Shown here piece after piece: positions 46,858-55,612 of a stretch of 64,000 bases of DNA; within the stretch, counting starts at the first letter, position 1; each line of letters starts with the position of its first letter. The DNA is from Zoogloea sp016790385. Lineage in GTDB: Bacteria; Pseudomonadota; Gammaproteobacteria; Burkholderiales; Rhodocyclaceae. The translations under genes and the position numbers were made by a program. The DNA is taken from assembly GCF_041916735.1 (NCBI RefSeq), contig NZ_JAYRYY010000002.1; one strand, written 5' to 3'. The notes under the pieces were generated by a model. That model was not told where the DNA came from, searched no databases, and was given only the letters and a program-made list of their open reading frames with translations.

Positions 46858-46937
46858 CAACGCGGGTAGCGAGTAAGAAGATTGAAGTTTAGTTCATACA
46901 GCAACATACCATGTCTTGGCCGGGCATACGGCGCCTG

Positions 46938-47426
46938 TCAGCTTCGGGGACGGTAATGCACGTGGGGCAAGGACGCGGTGCCATTCACTCCGGACCGCTC
47001 ATCATGGGAATGCGGTGCGCTCCGACAGTCCGCCGTCACGAGGTTGAGCGCGCCATGGCGCACGCCGGGCTTGGCGATGAGCGCATCCGCAAACGCCCGC
47101 ACGTCCCCAGTTGCGCCCCGCAGGATGACACTTTCCATACAGTTGTCGTGATCCAGGTGGGCATGCAGGGTCGCCACGCAAAGATCATGACGCTCGTGTT
47201 GGGCGTGAGTCACCCGTTCCGCCAGCTCCCGTTCATGATGGTTGTAAACGTAGGACAAGTTGGCGATGCAATGGGGCGCATCCTCCCGGGCCAGGCGGCT
47301 GGCTTCGATATGGGTGCGTAGGATGTCTCGCACCGCCTCAGACCGGTTCGAGTAGCCCCGATCCAGAATCAGGGCATCAAAGGCCCTGGCCAGCTCCTCG
47401 TCCAGGGATATCGTAAATCGCTCCAC
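46938..47426 (-). CDS. nikR: Nickel-responsive regulator NikR
   Basis: 162 residues from GTG 47426 (GGAG seven bases upstream); an open frame continues 27 codons further but family homology begins at VERFTISLDEELA. The ribbon-helix-helix DNA-binding domain is at 1-45 and the ACT-like nickel domain follows. The square-planar nickel ligands are visible as His88, His90, Cys96 and His77 (LHAHLDHDNC), mirroring E. coli positions shifted by one. The last ~25 residues form a His-containing tail not needed for the fold. It precedes the NiCoT permease and is divergent from a thioesterase. Confidence 0.93.
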   Translation of the reverse strand: MERFTISLDEELARAFDALILDRGYSNRSEAVRDILRTHIEASRLAREDAPHCIANLSYVYNHHERELAERVTHAQHERHDLCVATLHAHLDHDNCMESVILRGATGDVRAFADALIAKPGVRHGALNLVTADCRSAPHSHDERSGVNGTASLPHVHYRPRS

Positions 47427-47557
47427 GGGCAACTCCAGAGGCGGGCAGTCGGGACATTCTGCCTGCCGGAGATATCGTCCGCAATCGGCTGGAACCCAAG
47501 CGCCCACAGGCTGGGATAATCTCCGAACTCATCAAACTCAAGCTTGCACAACACGTC

Positions 47558-47989
47558 ATGGCCCGCATACTCATCGACCTGCCCGAACGTTTCATCTTCT
47601 CCACCGAAATCCCCATCTATATCAGCCACATCAACTATGGTCACCACCTCGACAACGCGGCGCTGGTGGGCCTGGTGTCTGAAGCCCGGGTACGCTTTCT
47701 CAACAGCCTCGGCTACACGGAACTGAATGTGGAGGGAGTGGGCATCGTCGTCGCCGACGCCGGCCTGCAGTACAAGTCCGAGGCCTTTCACGGTGAAACC
47801 CTGGTGTTCGCCATGGCCCCCGCTGACTTCAACAAATATGGCTGCGACCTCGTCTGGCAAGCCACCGAAAAGACAAGCGGACGCGAAGTTGCGAGAGGCA
47901 AGACCGGCATCATCTTCTTTGACTACCAAACCAAGCGGCCCGTCGGTGTACCTGCCGGATTCAAGGCCCGCACCGCTGGCTCGCCTTGA
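47558..47989 (+). CDS. Hotdog-fold acyl-CoA thioesterase family protein
   Basis: 143 residues. The segment ISHINYGHHLDNAALVGLVSEARVRFLNSLGYTE is the 4HBT-type hotdog helix and active-site region, followed by strands including VADAGLQYKSEAFHGETLVF and GKTGIIFFDYQTKRPVGVP. Members hydrolyse acyl-CoA thioesters; substrate not predictable. It is divergent from nikR and is followed by 450 bp without an evident gene. Confidence 0.88.
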   Translation: MARILIDLPERFIFSTEIPIYISHINYGHHLDNAALVGLVSEARVRFLNSLGYTELNVEGVGIVVADAGLQYKSEAFHGETLVFAMAPADFNKYGCDLVWQATEKTSGREVARGKTGIIFFDYQTKRPVGVPAGFKARTAGSP

Positions 47990-48441
47990 AAAGCCGGGCC
48001 ATTTAAACGCTCCCGCAGATACCCCTTTCCATTCTCCCGGGCCTTGGCAGGCGTGTGCCAGCTCGCCGCCTGGCCGAAGGGCCGTCGATGCAGCGCCCCC
48101 CGGGCGGAGGGTAAGTACCAGCGGGCGCAGCTCAATATCGAGCCCATCCGGCCATTGTTTTCCCTTTCAGTTGCGGCGACGGCATCGCCATTGACCGCCT
48201 GAATTCTTAATGCGACCGAAGCCCGTGGGCGGTTCCGGACGGAAACGGGCCATCTCCCGCTGCTTGCCGACGGGGCGCAACGCCAGGCTGAGCGCTCACG
48301 CACGTCCTCCGCCCCAGGTCGTCCTGGCGAACGGCCGAAGGACACAGCGAAATCTACGCTTACAGTCCCGCGTCAATCCTTTCTCCCGCCCACCGCGTTA
48401 CTGCCGCATCGCACTTCAATTTGTCCTCTGGTACATCCATC
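47990..48441. other. Intergenic stretch without a convincing gene
   Basis: About 450 bp of GC-rich sequence between the thioesterase and the SH3 protein. A 140-codon minus-strand frame (47923-48345) overlaps the thioesterase end and has an Arg/Pro-rich composition without homology I recognise. I see no tRNA, riboswitch core, clear promoter or terminator here. Confidence 0.5.
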
Positions 48442-49227
48442 ATGCCCCTGCCTGCCCTGCTCCGTGCCCTGGCGCTCACAGCCGCAGTGCTGCCTGCGGT
48501 CGCAGAAGCGCGCCCAGCCTATGTGACCGACTCGACCCCCCTCCACGCGGGCCCCGGGCCGGACTACCCGCTGGTCGCCTTGCTCCTACCGGGAACAGAA
48601 GTCGACGTCACGGGTTGCCTCCAGGGTTATCAGTGGTGCGACGTGGTCACCCCCCACGGACTTCGCGGCTGGGTGTGGAGCGGAACCCTTAGCTTTTCAT
48701 GGGCGGGCGAGCCCCTGCCCCTGATCCAGTACGGCCCGTCCTTCGGCATTCCAGTGGTCGGTTTCATCATCGGCGACTATTGGTTCCACAATTACCGGGA
48801 CCGTCCCTGGTATAGCGATCGCCATCACTGGCATCCGGCACCACCGGCAGTCCATCGCCACCCGAGCCCCCCGCCAGGATGGCAACCTGGCTGGGCCCCG
48901 GGCCGCGACCGCCCCTGGGAACCGCGCTGGCAGGATGGCGGGCGACACGAAGGACGGAGAGACAATCATGAAACTCGCCCCGACCGCCCGCCCCGCCAGG
49001 AACCCAGGCCGTCCTTTCCCCCGTCCGGTTCAAGCCCACCGCCGACCCCGGGAGCATGGGGGCCGCCGCAACACGCACCGCGACACGATGCACCCCGCAT
49101 GGACGCCCCACGCTTCCCGAACGAGCCAAATTCGCGCTTCCGGCCTCCCCCTTCGGGCGAAATGCGCGGAGAACAAGGCCATGACCGGGGTCGAGGGCCG
49201 GAGAACCGATTCGGCGGGCGCCAATAA
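48442..49227 (+). CDS. Secreted SH3-domain protein with Pro/His/Arg-rich tail
   Basis: 261 residues. A signal peptide (MPLPALLRALALTAAVLPAVAEA) precedes a bacterial SH3 domain at about 25-90, with TPLHAGPGPDYPLVALLLPG and a CLQGYQWCDV cysteine pair. Then comes a short hydrophobic stretch (SFGIPVVGFIIGDYWF), and from residue ~120 on the chain is low-complexity, rich in Pro, His, Arg and Trp. SH3b domains often bind cell-wall peptides. The tail could be disordered or bind metal or polyanions; function unknown. TTG 48421 is an alternative start, less likely. Confidence 0.82.
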   Translation: MPLPALLRALALTAAVLPAVAEARPAYVTDSTPLHAGPGPDYPLVALLLPGTEVDVTGCLQGYQWCDVVTPHGLRGWVWSGTLSFSWAGEPLPLIQYGPSFGIPVVGFIIGDYWFHNYRDRPWYSDRHHWHPAPPAVHRHPSPPPGWQPGWAPGRDRPWEPRWQDGGRHEGRRDNHETRPDRPPRQEPRPSFPPSGSSPPPTPGAWGPPQHAPRHDAPRMDAPRFPNEPNSRFRPPPSGEMRGEQGHDRGRGPENRFGGRQ

Positions 49228-49385
49228 ACGCTAAAGCGCCGCCAGCCGAGCGCGTGCATGACGCATTCCCCCGGGAGATGCAGTCTATTCACGACCATGC
49301 CTCAGGGGCCTCACCCTCCCGAAACGGACTTCCTGCTAGGCATCCGACCTCGGAGTCCGATAAGTGATGCACCGACCTCATTGGT

Positions 49386-51764
49386 TTAAAGCCATCCCTG
49401 GCGTAGCGCCGCCCTGGCCACCCAAGCCTGACCAAACGCCAGCCCACCGTCCCCGGGGGGGACGTGCTGTGCCTCAAAGACCTGTAGTCCGCGCGCCAGC
49501 AGCCTGTGACGCAGACCAGCGGCAAGCACAAGGTTGTGAAAACAGCCGCCGGTCAATACCACGCTGCGAGTCCCCGACGCATAGGCGGCGTCGCTGATCC
49601 ACTGGCTGAGCGCCTCCACCAGGGTGGCGTGAAAATGGGCTGCGCCGCGCGCAGCGTCATCCTCATCAGCAAGCTGAGCAAGCATGGGGTAGAGATTGAG
49701 CACAGACAGGCCACTCTCGCCCCGGGAGTCGATGTGATACCCCCCTGGCAGAGGAAGACAGACACCGAAGCGGCGCGCCAGCACTTCAAGCAACATGGCG
49801 GCCTGCCCTTCGTAAGTCATGACCTCGCAAACGCCCAACAAGCCCGCGGCCGCGTCAAAGCAGCGTCCGAGGCTGGTGGTGGGCGGGCATCGCGCCCCGC
49901 GCAAAAGCATACCAAGCACTTGCTCCACGTTCGGGCGGGCGGCAAATCGCATGATCGCCTCATCACGACGCCCCAGGGCATGCAGTACGCCACAGGCCAT
50001 GCGCCAGGGCTCGTGGGCAGCGCGATCACCACCGGGCAGAGGCAGCGGGCTCAGATGCCCCAGGCGCCGAAAAACCGCCCCCTGAACGTGCAGGAGTTCC
50101 CCCCCCCAGGGCATCCCGTCGGTGCCCAGGCCCACCCCATCTGCGGCCAGCCCAATCACGGGCTCGTCGATTCCGTGCTCTGCGCAGACCGCCGCAATGT
50201 GCGCGTGGTGATGCTGCACCGGAATGGCGGGAATACCGAGGCGCTCGGCCAGCGCCAGCGCAGCCCGGGTGGAGTAATAATCCGGGTGGGCATCGTGCGC
50301 CAATGCCTCAGGTTGTACGGCGAGGATTGTTTGAAGGTGCTCGGCTGCCTCGTCAAGCGCCGCGCACGCCTCGGGATTGTCGAGTCCGCCGATATGCTGG
50401 GAGAGAAAAGCCTCCCGGCCGCGGACGAGGCACAAACTGACCTTGAAGTGGGCCCCGAAGGCGAGCACCGCAGGCCCCGTGTCGGACAGGGGCAGCGAGA
50501 GCGGCGTGAAGCCACGCGAGCGGCGTAAGAACTGGATGCCGCCGCCCGCCCCCTGTTCACTCCCCGCAGGCAAATCAGTGCGCACGCGCAGCACAGAATC
50601 ATCGCAACGCACAACGATGTCCCGATCATGCATGAGCAGCACATCGGCAATCTCGCCCAGACGTTCGAAGGCCTCGTCGTTGCCCTGCACGAGGGGCTCC
50701 CCGTGGGGGTTGGCGCTGGTCATCACCAGGGTGAGGGGCTGGGCCGCGGCCAGCCACGCAGTGCCGGCAGGGCGGCCGGCGGCCTCATGAAACAACAGGT
50801 AATGCAGCGGCGTATAAGGCAGCATCATTCCGACCTCGTCCAGCCCCGGAGCGACGCCAGGCAGGATGGCATCAAGATCGCCCTGTTTGCGGAACAGCAC
50901 AATCGGTCTCTCGGGACTCTCCAGGATCGCGGCCTCGGCAGCAGTAAGCTGCGCCCAGCGTGCCACGCTTGGCAGATTCGCACACATCAGCGCGAGAGGT
51001 TCATGGGGGCGCCGCTTGCGCACACGCAGACGCGCAACGCTGTCCGGCAGCGAAGCGTCACAGGCCAGGTGAAAGCCTCCCAGCCCCTTGATCGCAACGA
51101 TCTCCCCGAGCCTCAGGCGACGCAGGGTTTCTGCCACCGGATCTCGAGCCAGGGCACGCACACCATGAGGCTCGAAGAGAGACAATCGGGGGCCGCAAAC
51201 CGGGCAGGCATTGGGCTCCGCATGGAAGCGGCGATCACCCGGGTGATGATATTCGGCCTCACACCCAGGGCACTGGATGAATCCAACCATGCTGGTACGT
51301 GCCCGATCGTAGGGCAACGCCCGGGTGATCGTATAGCGGGGGCCACAGTGGGTGCAGTTGATGAAGGGGTAGCGCCAGCGCCGATCATCAGGATCGAACA
51401 GCTCCCCCAGGCAAGATGGACATACCGTCACGTCCGGACCAATGGCCGTAGCCACCCCGCCCTCGACGCTCGGCAGAATCACGAAATCCTTGCGTGACAG
51501 ATCGGGGGGAATGACTTCAGGCTCAATGGCATCCACCCGTGCAAGGGGCGGAGCTTCCGTTGCCAGGCATTGGGTGAAGGCGTCAAGCAGCGGTTCGCTT
51601 CCGTGGATCTCGATCTCCACGCCGCATCCGTCGTTGCGCACCCAGCCCGCAAGGCCGAGCTGAGTGGCAAACCGATACACGAAAGGCCGGAAACCCACTC
51701 CCTGCACCACACCGCGGACCCGCAAACGCCGCGCAATACGGGTGGGATCGACAAACATCAGCAT
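49386..51764 (-). CDS. hypF: [NiFe]-hydrogenase maturation carbamoyltransferase HypF
   Basis: 792 residues, complete. An acylphosphatase domain (about 10-95, RGVVQGVGFRPFVYR) is followed by paired zinc fingers (CPSC-x18-CTHC and CPGC-x18-CPVC), a YrdC-like domain (about 205-390) and a Kae1-like C-terminal domain with the metal motif HHHAHIAAVCAEHG. HypF makes thiocarbamate on HypE from carbamoyl phosphate, the source of the CN ligands of the hydrogenase iron. No other hyp gene or hydrogenase subunit is in this window. Start ATG 51764 follows an AAGGTGAG box. Confidence 0.96.
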   Translation of the reverse strand: MLMFVDPTRIARRLRVRGVVQGVGFRPFVYRFATQLGLAGWVRNDGCGVEIEIHGSEPLLDAFTQCLATEAPPLARVDAIEPEVIPPDLSRKDFVILPSVEGGVATAIGPDVTVCPSCLGELFDPDDRRWRYPFINCTHCGPRYTITRALPYDRARTSMVGFIQCPGCEAEYHHPGDRRFHAEPNACPVCGPRLSLFEPHGVRALARDPVAETLRRLRLGEIVAIKGLGGFHLACDASLPDSVARLRVRKRRPHEPLALMCANLPSVARWAQLTAAEAAILESPERPIVLFRKQGDLDAILPGVAPGLDEVGMMLPYTPLHYLLFHEAAGRPAGTAWLAAAQPLTLVMTSANPHGEPLVQGNDEAFERLGEIADVLLMHDRDIVVRCDDSVLRVRTDLPAGSEQGAGGGIQFLRRSRGFTPLSLPLSDTGPAVLAFGAHFKVSLCLVRGREAFLSQHIGGLDNPEACAALDEAAEHLQTILAVQPEALAHDAHPDYYSTRAALALAERLGIPAIPVQHHHAHIAAVCAEHGIDEPVIGLAADGVGLGTDGMPWGGELLHVQGAVFRRLGHLSPLPLPGGDRAAHEPWRMACGVLHALGRRDEAIMRFAARPNVEQVLGMLLRGARCPPTTSLGRCFDAAAGLLGVCEVMTYEGQAAMLLEVLARRFGVCLPLPGGYHIDSRGESGLSVLNLYPMLAQLADEDDAARGAAHFHATLVEALSQWISDAAYASGTRSVVLTGGCFHNLVLAAGLRHRLLARGLQVFEAQHVPPGDGGLAFGQAWVARAALRQGWL

Positions 51765-52115
51765 ACGGACTCACCTTCCAGTCATTCCCACAACAACCCT
51801 GCCATTGGCAGCCTCGCGCAATCGGGGCGTTCCCGATACCGTGGTTCGCGGCGCGAACCCCACTCAAAAACTGCCATGCTGCACCTGCACAATACGCCTT
51901 TCCCTCCGTAAATTGCGAGCGTCGGCACTGGGGCTTGGGCGGTTTCGGGGGAGTCACCCGGAGGAAATCTGGCCTGCCGATGACCTTGCCATATGAAATG
52001 TGCCAATCGAGACATCCGAAACTACTGAAAAGACGGCATCAGCATGACTTTTGTCGCATGATCGAAAACATTCCACTACACCTTTGAAAGCCCGCTGCTT
52101 TATCTTCCGAGGATC
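51765..52115. other. Divergent intergenic region between hypF and a membrane-protein gene
   Basis: About 350 bp containing the upstream regions of hypF (minus) and the 355-residue protein (plus). I see no complete gene, riboswitch core or clear sigma-70 promoter. Short frames here lack ribosome sites and recognisable homology. Confidence 0.5.
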
Positions 52116-53183
52116 ATGAAAGTATTCTTGACCGCCGTTTCGGCATTCGCCCTGTGCGCGACCCCGGCCCTCGCGCAAACCCCGCCTCCCGCCCCCGCCC
52201 AGGCTGCCGCTCAGAACACCAGCCCAGCGGGCGACACCGCGCTGCCCTCCCCACCGAAGATCACCCGCTGGGAAAACACCGGCATGACGCCGACAGAGGC
52301 GCGGGAATGGCAGACTTACAACCTCACTCCGAATGAGGCCGTCAACTGGAAACGCGCCGGCTTCGCTCCGCTCGTTGCCCGCACCTGGTCAGACAAGGGC
52401 TTCGATCCGGATGAAGCACGCGAGTGGCTTGACTCAGCCAAGACCAGCCGCAGCCTGATGTCCGAACTCGACCAGTCGGACCCAAGTCAATGGAAGCGGG
52501 AAGGCTTTTCCCCCAATGACCGCCTGGCCTGGTGGGAAGCGGGTTTCGTGTTCGAGGATGCCCTTCTCCTTGCCCGTGCGGGCATGGCACCAGCGGACGC
52601 CGCATGGAACGGGCACGAGAAACTCAAGCAACTCAAGGGTGGGGCAACGGAGCCGGCAAAAATCGACACCCCGCAACCCGGCACCACCTTGACCATACCC
52701 AGTCTGGCGTCCATATGGGGCGTCGTGGGGCCATACGTCACATTCGGGTTGGCGGTGTTCGTCGCGTTCATCTGCGGCGGTCTCGCCTTTTTCCTACTCC
52801 GACGCAAGCAGATCAACCGTCAGCTTAAGACTTCCGACGAGGCGGCCGGCCCCGACAGTGAGCTGCCCACAACCTCCGACGAGCCCGCCTCCCAGCCCCT
52901 GAGTGAGACCCCACCCAAGCGCCGCCCGGCGCGCCGCTTTGCTCTGACGAGGCCCGCAACCCCCCACTGCCTGCATTGCAAGAGCCTTGACGTGCGGCCT
53001 TCGCGAATGCATCCGCACCGCTTCGCCGGGATCAATTTCACTGAGTACTTTCGCTGCCGCAAATGCGGCCGGCACTTTGCCATCGTCAGCTACACGCCCA
53101 TCCTTGCCGCAGGTGGCGCGGTTGTGCTGGTACTGACCTTTCTCACCTCAAGCTTCATTTACACCTTGTCCTTGATCCACTGA
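52116..53183 (+). CDS. Unrecognised two-membrane-helix protein with 13-residue Trp repeats and a zinc ribbon
   Basis: 355 residues; I do not recognise the family. A signal peptide (1-20, cut after ALA) precedes a Pro/Ala linker. Then tandem 13-residue units begin with tryptophan at 52, 65, 78, 91 and 104 (pattern W-x3-G-F/M-x-P-x-E-A-x2), resuming at 126 and 139. A membrane helix lies at about 203-228, followed by RR-rich sequence expected in the cytoplasm. Two CxxC pairs (285/288 and 314/317) form a probable zinc ribbon, and a second helix spans about 325-348. The predicted layout is periplasmic repeats and cytoplasmic zinc ribbon. It lies 17 bp before a GNAT gene, so the two may be co-transcribed. 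Confidence 0.85.
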   Translation: MKVFLTAVSAFALCATPALAQTPPPAPAQAAAQNTSPAGDTALPSPPKITRWENTGMTPTEAREWQTYNLTPNEAVNWKRAGFAPLVARTWSDKGFDPDEAREWLDSAKTSRSLMSELDQSDPSQWKREGFSPNDRLAWWEAGFVFEDALLLARAGMAPADAAWNGHEKLKQLKGGATEPAKIDTPQPGTTLTIPSLASIWGVVGPYVTFGLAVFVAFICGGLAFFLLRRKQINRQLKTSDEAAGPDSELPTTSDEPASQPLSETPPKRRPARRFALTRPATPHCLHCKSLDVRPSRMHPHRFAGINFTEYFRCRKCGRHFAIVSYTPILAAGGAVVLVLTFLTSSFIYTLSLIH

Positions 53184-53200
53184 GAGGCGAAACCACGCCG

Positions 53201-53686
53201 ATGACACCCCCCGCCATCCGGCAGGTGAACTTTGACGACCCAGCCTGTACGGCTGAATTCCTTGACCTGCTTGATCATTACATGCGTGGCCCCAGCGGCG
53301 GCGGGAAGGCAATGACGCCCGCATTACGCGAAAGCCTTCCGGCGGCGCTGCGCCAGCGCCCCACGGTTTTGAGTTTCATCGCCTACGCGGGCAGCCGAGC
53401 GGTGGGACTGATCAATTGCGTCGAAGGCTTTTCGACTTTTGCGGGACGCCCCCTCCTCAATATCCACGATATCGTCGTGCACGAAGACTTTCGCCGCCAA
53501 GGCATTGGCAAGGCCCTGCTGGCCCATGCAGAGCACATCGCCAGGGCGCGAAACTGCTGCAAATTGACCCTGGAGGTCCTCGAAGGCAACGTTGAAGCGC
53601 GGCGCGCATACGAAGGCTTTGGGTTCAGGGGCTATCAGCTCGATCCAGCCATGGGGCAGGCGCATTTCATGGAAAAAAAGATCTGA
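53201..53686 (+). CDS. GNAT-family N-acetyltransferase
   Basis: 161 residues. The acetyl-CoA-binding motif A is clear (IHDIVVHEDFRRQGIGKALL), followed by LTLEVLEGNVEARRAYEGFGF of motif B. Such enzymes acetylate amines of small molecules or proteins; substrate unknown. The open frame reaches upstream into the preceding gene, but ATG 53201 fits the fold and lies 17 bp after that gene. A long inverted repeat follows 16 bp after the stop. Confidence 0.92.
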   Translation: MTPPAIRQVNFDDPACTAEFLDLLDHYMRGPSGGGKAMTPALRESLPAALRQRPTVLSFIAYAGSRAVGLINCVEGFSTFAGRPLLNIHDIVVHEDFRRQGIGKALLAHAEHIARARNCCKLTLEVLEGNVEARRAYEGFGFRGYQLDPAMGQAHFMEKKI

Positions 53687-53702
53687 CCTTCGAGCCCGCA
53701 CG

Positions 53703-53762
53703 GCAAGGGTCGTAAACGAAGAAGCCCGGCTTGCACCGGGCTTCTTCGTTTACGACCCTTGC
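53703..53762. terminator. 27-bp perfect inverted repeat between convergent genes
   Basis: Arms 53703-53729 and 53736-53762 are exact reverse complements with a 6-nt loop (CTTGCA). It lies between the GNAT and ilvD stop codons. The inner part (GAAGCCCGG/CCGGGCTTC) followed by TTCGTTT looks like a bidirectional terminator; the extra 15 or so paired bases are unusually long. Confidence 0.8.
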
Positions 53763-53770
53763 GCGGAAAT

Positions 53771-55612
53771 TCAGCGCTGGACCTGGGTCACGTCCCGCAC
53801 CGCACCGGTATCGGCACTGGTGGTGAGCGCCGCATAGGCCTGCAGCGCTGCGGAGACGTGGCGCACGCGATTGGCGGGCTTCCAGCCGCGCGCATCCTGG
53901 GCCGCCCGACGCCGGGCCAGTTCGGCGTCGGCCACGGCAAGCCGGATGCGACGGTTGGGAATGTCGATCTCGATCACATCCCCCTCTTCCACCAGCCCGA
54001 TGGCACCACCACATGCGGCCTCCGGCGAGGCATGCCCGATGGACAGCCCCGAAGTGCCGCCGGAGAAGCGGCCGTCGGTCAGCAGCGCACAGCTCTTGCC
54101 CAGGCCCTTGGACTTCAGGTAGCTGGTCGGATAAAGCATTTCCTGCATGCCCGGCCCGCCCTTCGGTCCCTCATACCGGATCACGACCACGTCACCCGCG
54201 ACGATCTGGTCGGCGAGAATCCCGGCCACCGCATCTTCCTGACTCTCGAAGACGCGGGCACGCCCGGTAAACGTCCAGATGGACTCGTCAACACCGGCGG
54301 TCTTCACGATGCAGCCTTTTTCGGCGATATTGCCGTAAAGCACGGCGAGGCCACCGTCCTGACTGAAAGCATTGGCCTTGTCACGGATCACCCCCCTGCT
54401 TCGATCCAGATCCAGCTCGTTCCAGCGCCGATCCTGACTGAACGCAACCTGAGTCGGCACACCGCCCGGCGCCGCCTTGTAGAACTGGAACACACCGCTG
54501 TCATGGGCTTGCATCACATCCCAGCTTGCCAGGGCTTCGGCCATGGTCCTGGTATGTACGGTGGGCAGATCGGTATGCAGCAGACCGGCGCGATCAAGCT
54601 CACCAAGGATGGCCATGATGCCGCCTGCGCGGTGAACATCTTCGATATGAACGTCGGACACCGCCGGAGCAACCTTGCACAGGCATGGCACCTTACGCGA
54701 GATGCGATCAATGTCATTCATGGTGAAGTCGACACCAGCCTCCTTGGCGGCCGCCAGCAGATGCAGCACGGTGTTGGTGGAGCCACCCATGGCCACATCC
54801 AGGCTGATGGCATTTTCGAAGGCTTTGAAGCTGGCGATCGAGCGGGGCAGCACCGATTCGTCGTCCTTCTCGTAATAGCGGCGAGCCAGATCGACAATTC
54901 CCCGGCCTGCCCGGCGGAAGAGCTGTTCCCGATCCGCATGGGTGGCCACCACCGTGCCATTGCCGGGCAGCGACAAGCCCAGCGCCTCGGTCAGGCAGTT
55001 CATGGAATTGGCGGTGAACATGCCGGAACAGGAGCCGCAAGTGGGGCAGGCCGAACGCTCGATGGCATCCACCTCCTCGTCCGAGCAACTGCTGTCAGCA
55101 GCCTTGACCATCGCATCCACGAGATCGAGGGAAATCACCTTGGCTTCCCACTTAACCTTCCCCGCCTCCATGGGCCCGCCCGAAACGAAAATCGCCGGAA
55201 TGTTGAGACGCAGCGCCGCCATCAGCATGCCCGGGGTGATCTTGTCACAGTTGGAAATACACACCATGGCATCGGCCGTGTGGGCATTGCACATGTACTC
55301 AACGCTATCGGCGATCAAGTCGCGGGAAGGGAGGCTGTAAAGCATGCCTCCGTGCCCCATGGCAATGCCATCATCAATGGCGATCGTATTGAATTCCTTG
55401 GCGACCCCGCCCGCAGCTTCAATCTCCCGCGCCACCAGTTGCCCCAAGTCTTTGAGGTGTACGTGACCGGGCACGAACTGGGTAAAGCTATTCACCACCG
55501 CGATGATCGGCTTTTCGAAATCACCATCCTTCATGCCGGTGGCGCGCCACAGGGCGCGGGCGCCGGCCATGTTGCGACCGGCGGTGGAAGTGCGGGAACG
55601 ATACTGGGGCAT
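53771..55612 (-). CDS. ilvD: Dihydroxy-acid dehydratase
   Basis: 613 residues (616 in E. coli). It converts 2,3-dihydroxy-isovalerate and -methylvalerate to the keto acids in valine/isoleucine synthesis, using an Fe-S cluster. The cluster cysteines are in CISNCDKITPGM and CGSCSGMFTANSMNC, with the Mg-binding region nearby. ATG 55612 gives the family start MPQYRSRTSTAGRNMAGARAL; sixteen upstream codons are open but unconserved. It stands opposite the liv-type operon. Confidence 0.97.
   Translation of the reverse strand: MPQYRSRTSTAGRNMAGARALWRATGMKDGDFEKPIIAVVNSFTQFVPGHVHLKDLGQLVAREIEAAGGVAKEFNTIAIDDGIAMGHGGMLYSLPSRDLIADSVEYMCNAHTADAMVCISNCDKITPGMLMAALRLNIPAIFVSGGPMEAGKVKWEAKVISLDLVDAMVKAADSSCSDEEVDAIERSACPTCGSCSGMFTANSMNCLTEALGLSLPGNGTVVATHADREQLFRRAGRGIVDLARRYYEKDDESVLPRSIASFKAFENAISLDVAMGGSTNTVLHLLAAAKEAGVDFTMNDIDRISRKVPCLCKVAPAVSDVHIEDVHRAGGIMAILGELDRAGLLHTDLPTVHTRTMAEALASWDVMQAHDSGVFQFYKAAPGGVPTQVAFSQDRRWNELDLDRSRGVIRDKANAFSQDGGLAVLYGNIAEKGCIVKTAGVDESIWTFTGRARVFESQEDAVAGILADQIVAGDVVVIRYEGPKGGPGMQEMLYPTSYLKSKGLGKSCALLTDGRFSGGTSGLSIGHASPEAACGGAIGLVEEGDVIEIDIPNRRIRLAVADAELARRRAAQDARGWKPANRVRHVSAALQAYAALTTSADTGAVRDVTQVQR

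Noticed and set aside
47369..47929. 186-codon minus-strand frame overlapping nikR and the thioesterase
   Set aside because: Antisense to the thioesterase and in another frame over nikR; its translation has no family features.
47923..48345. 140-codon minus-strand frame after the thioesterase
   Set aside because: It overlaps the 3' end of a supported gene, lacks a ribosome site and has a composition typical of noncoding GC-rich sequence.
49506..50528. 340-codon plus-strand frame opposite hypF
   Set aside because: Antisense shadow of a complete, motif-rich hypF gene.
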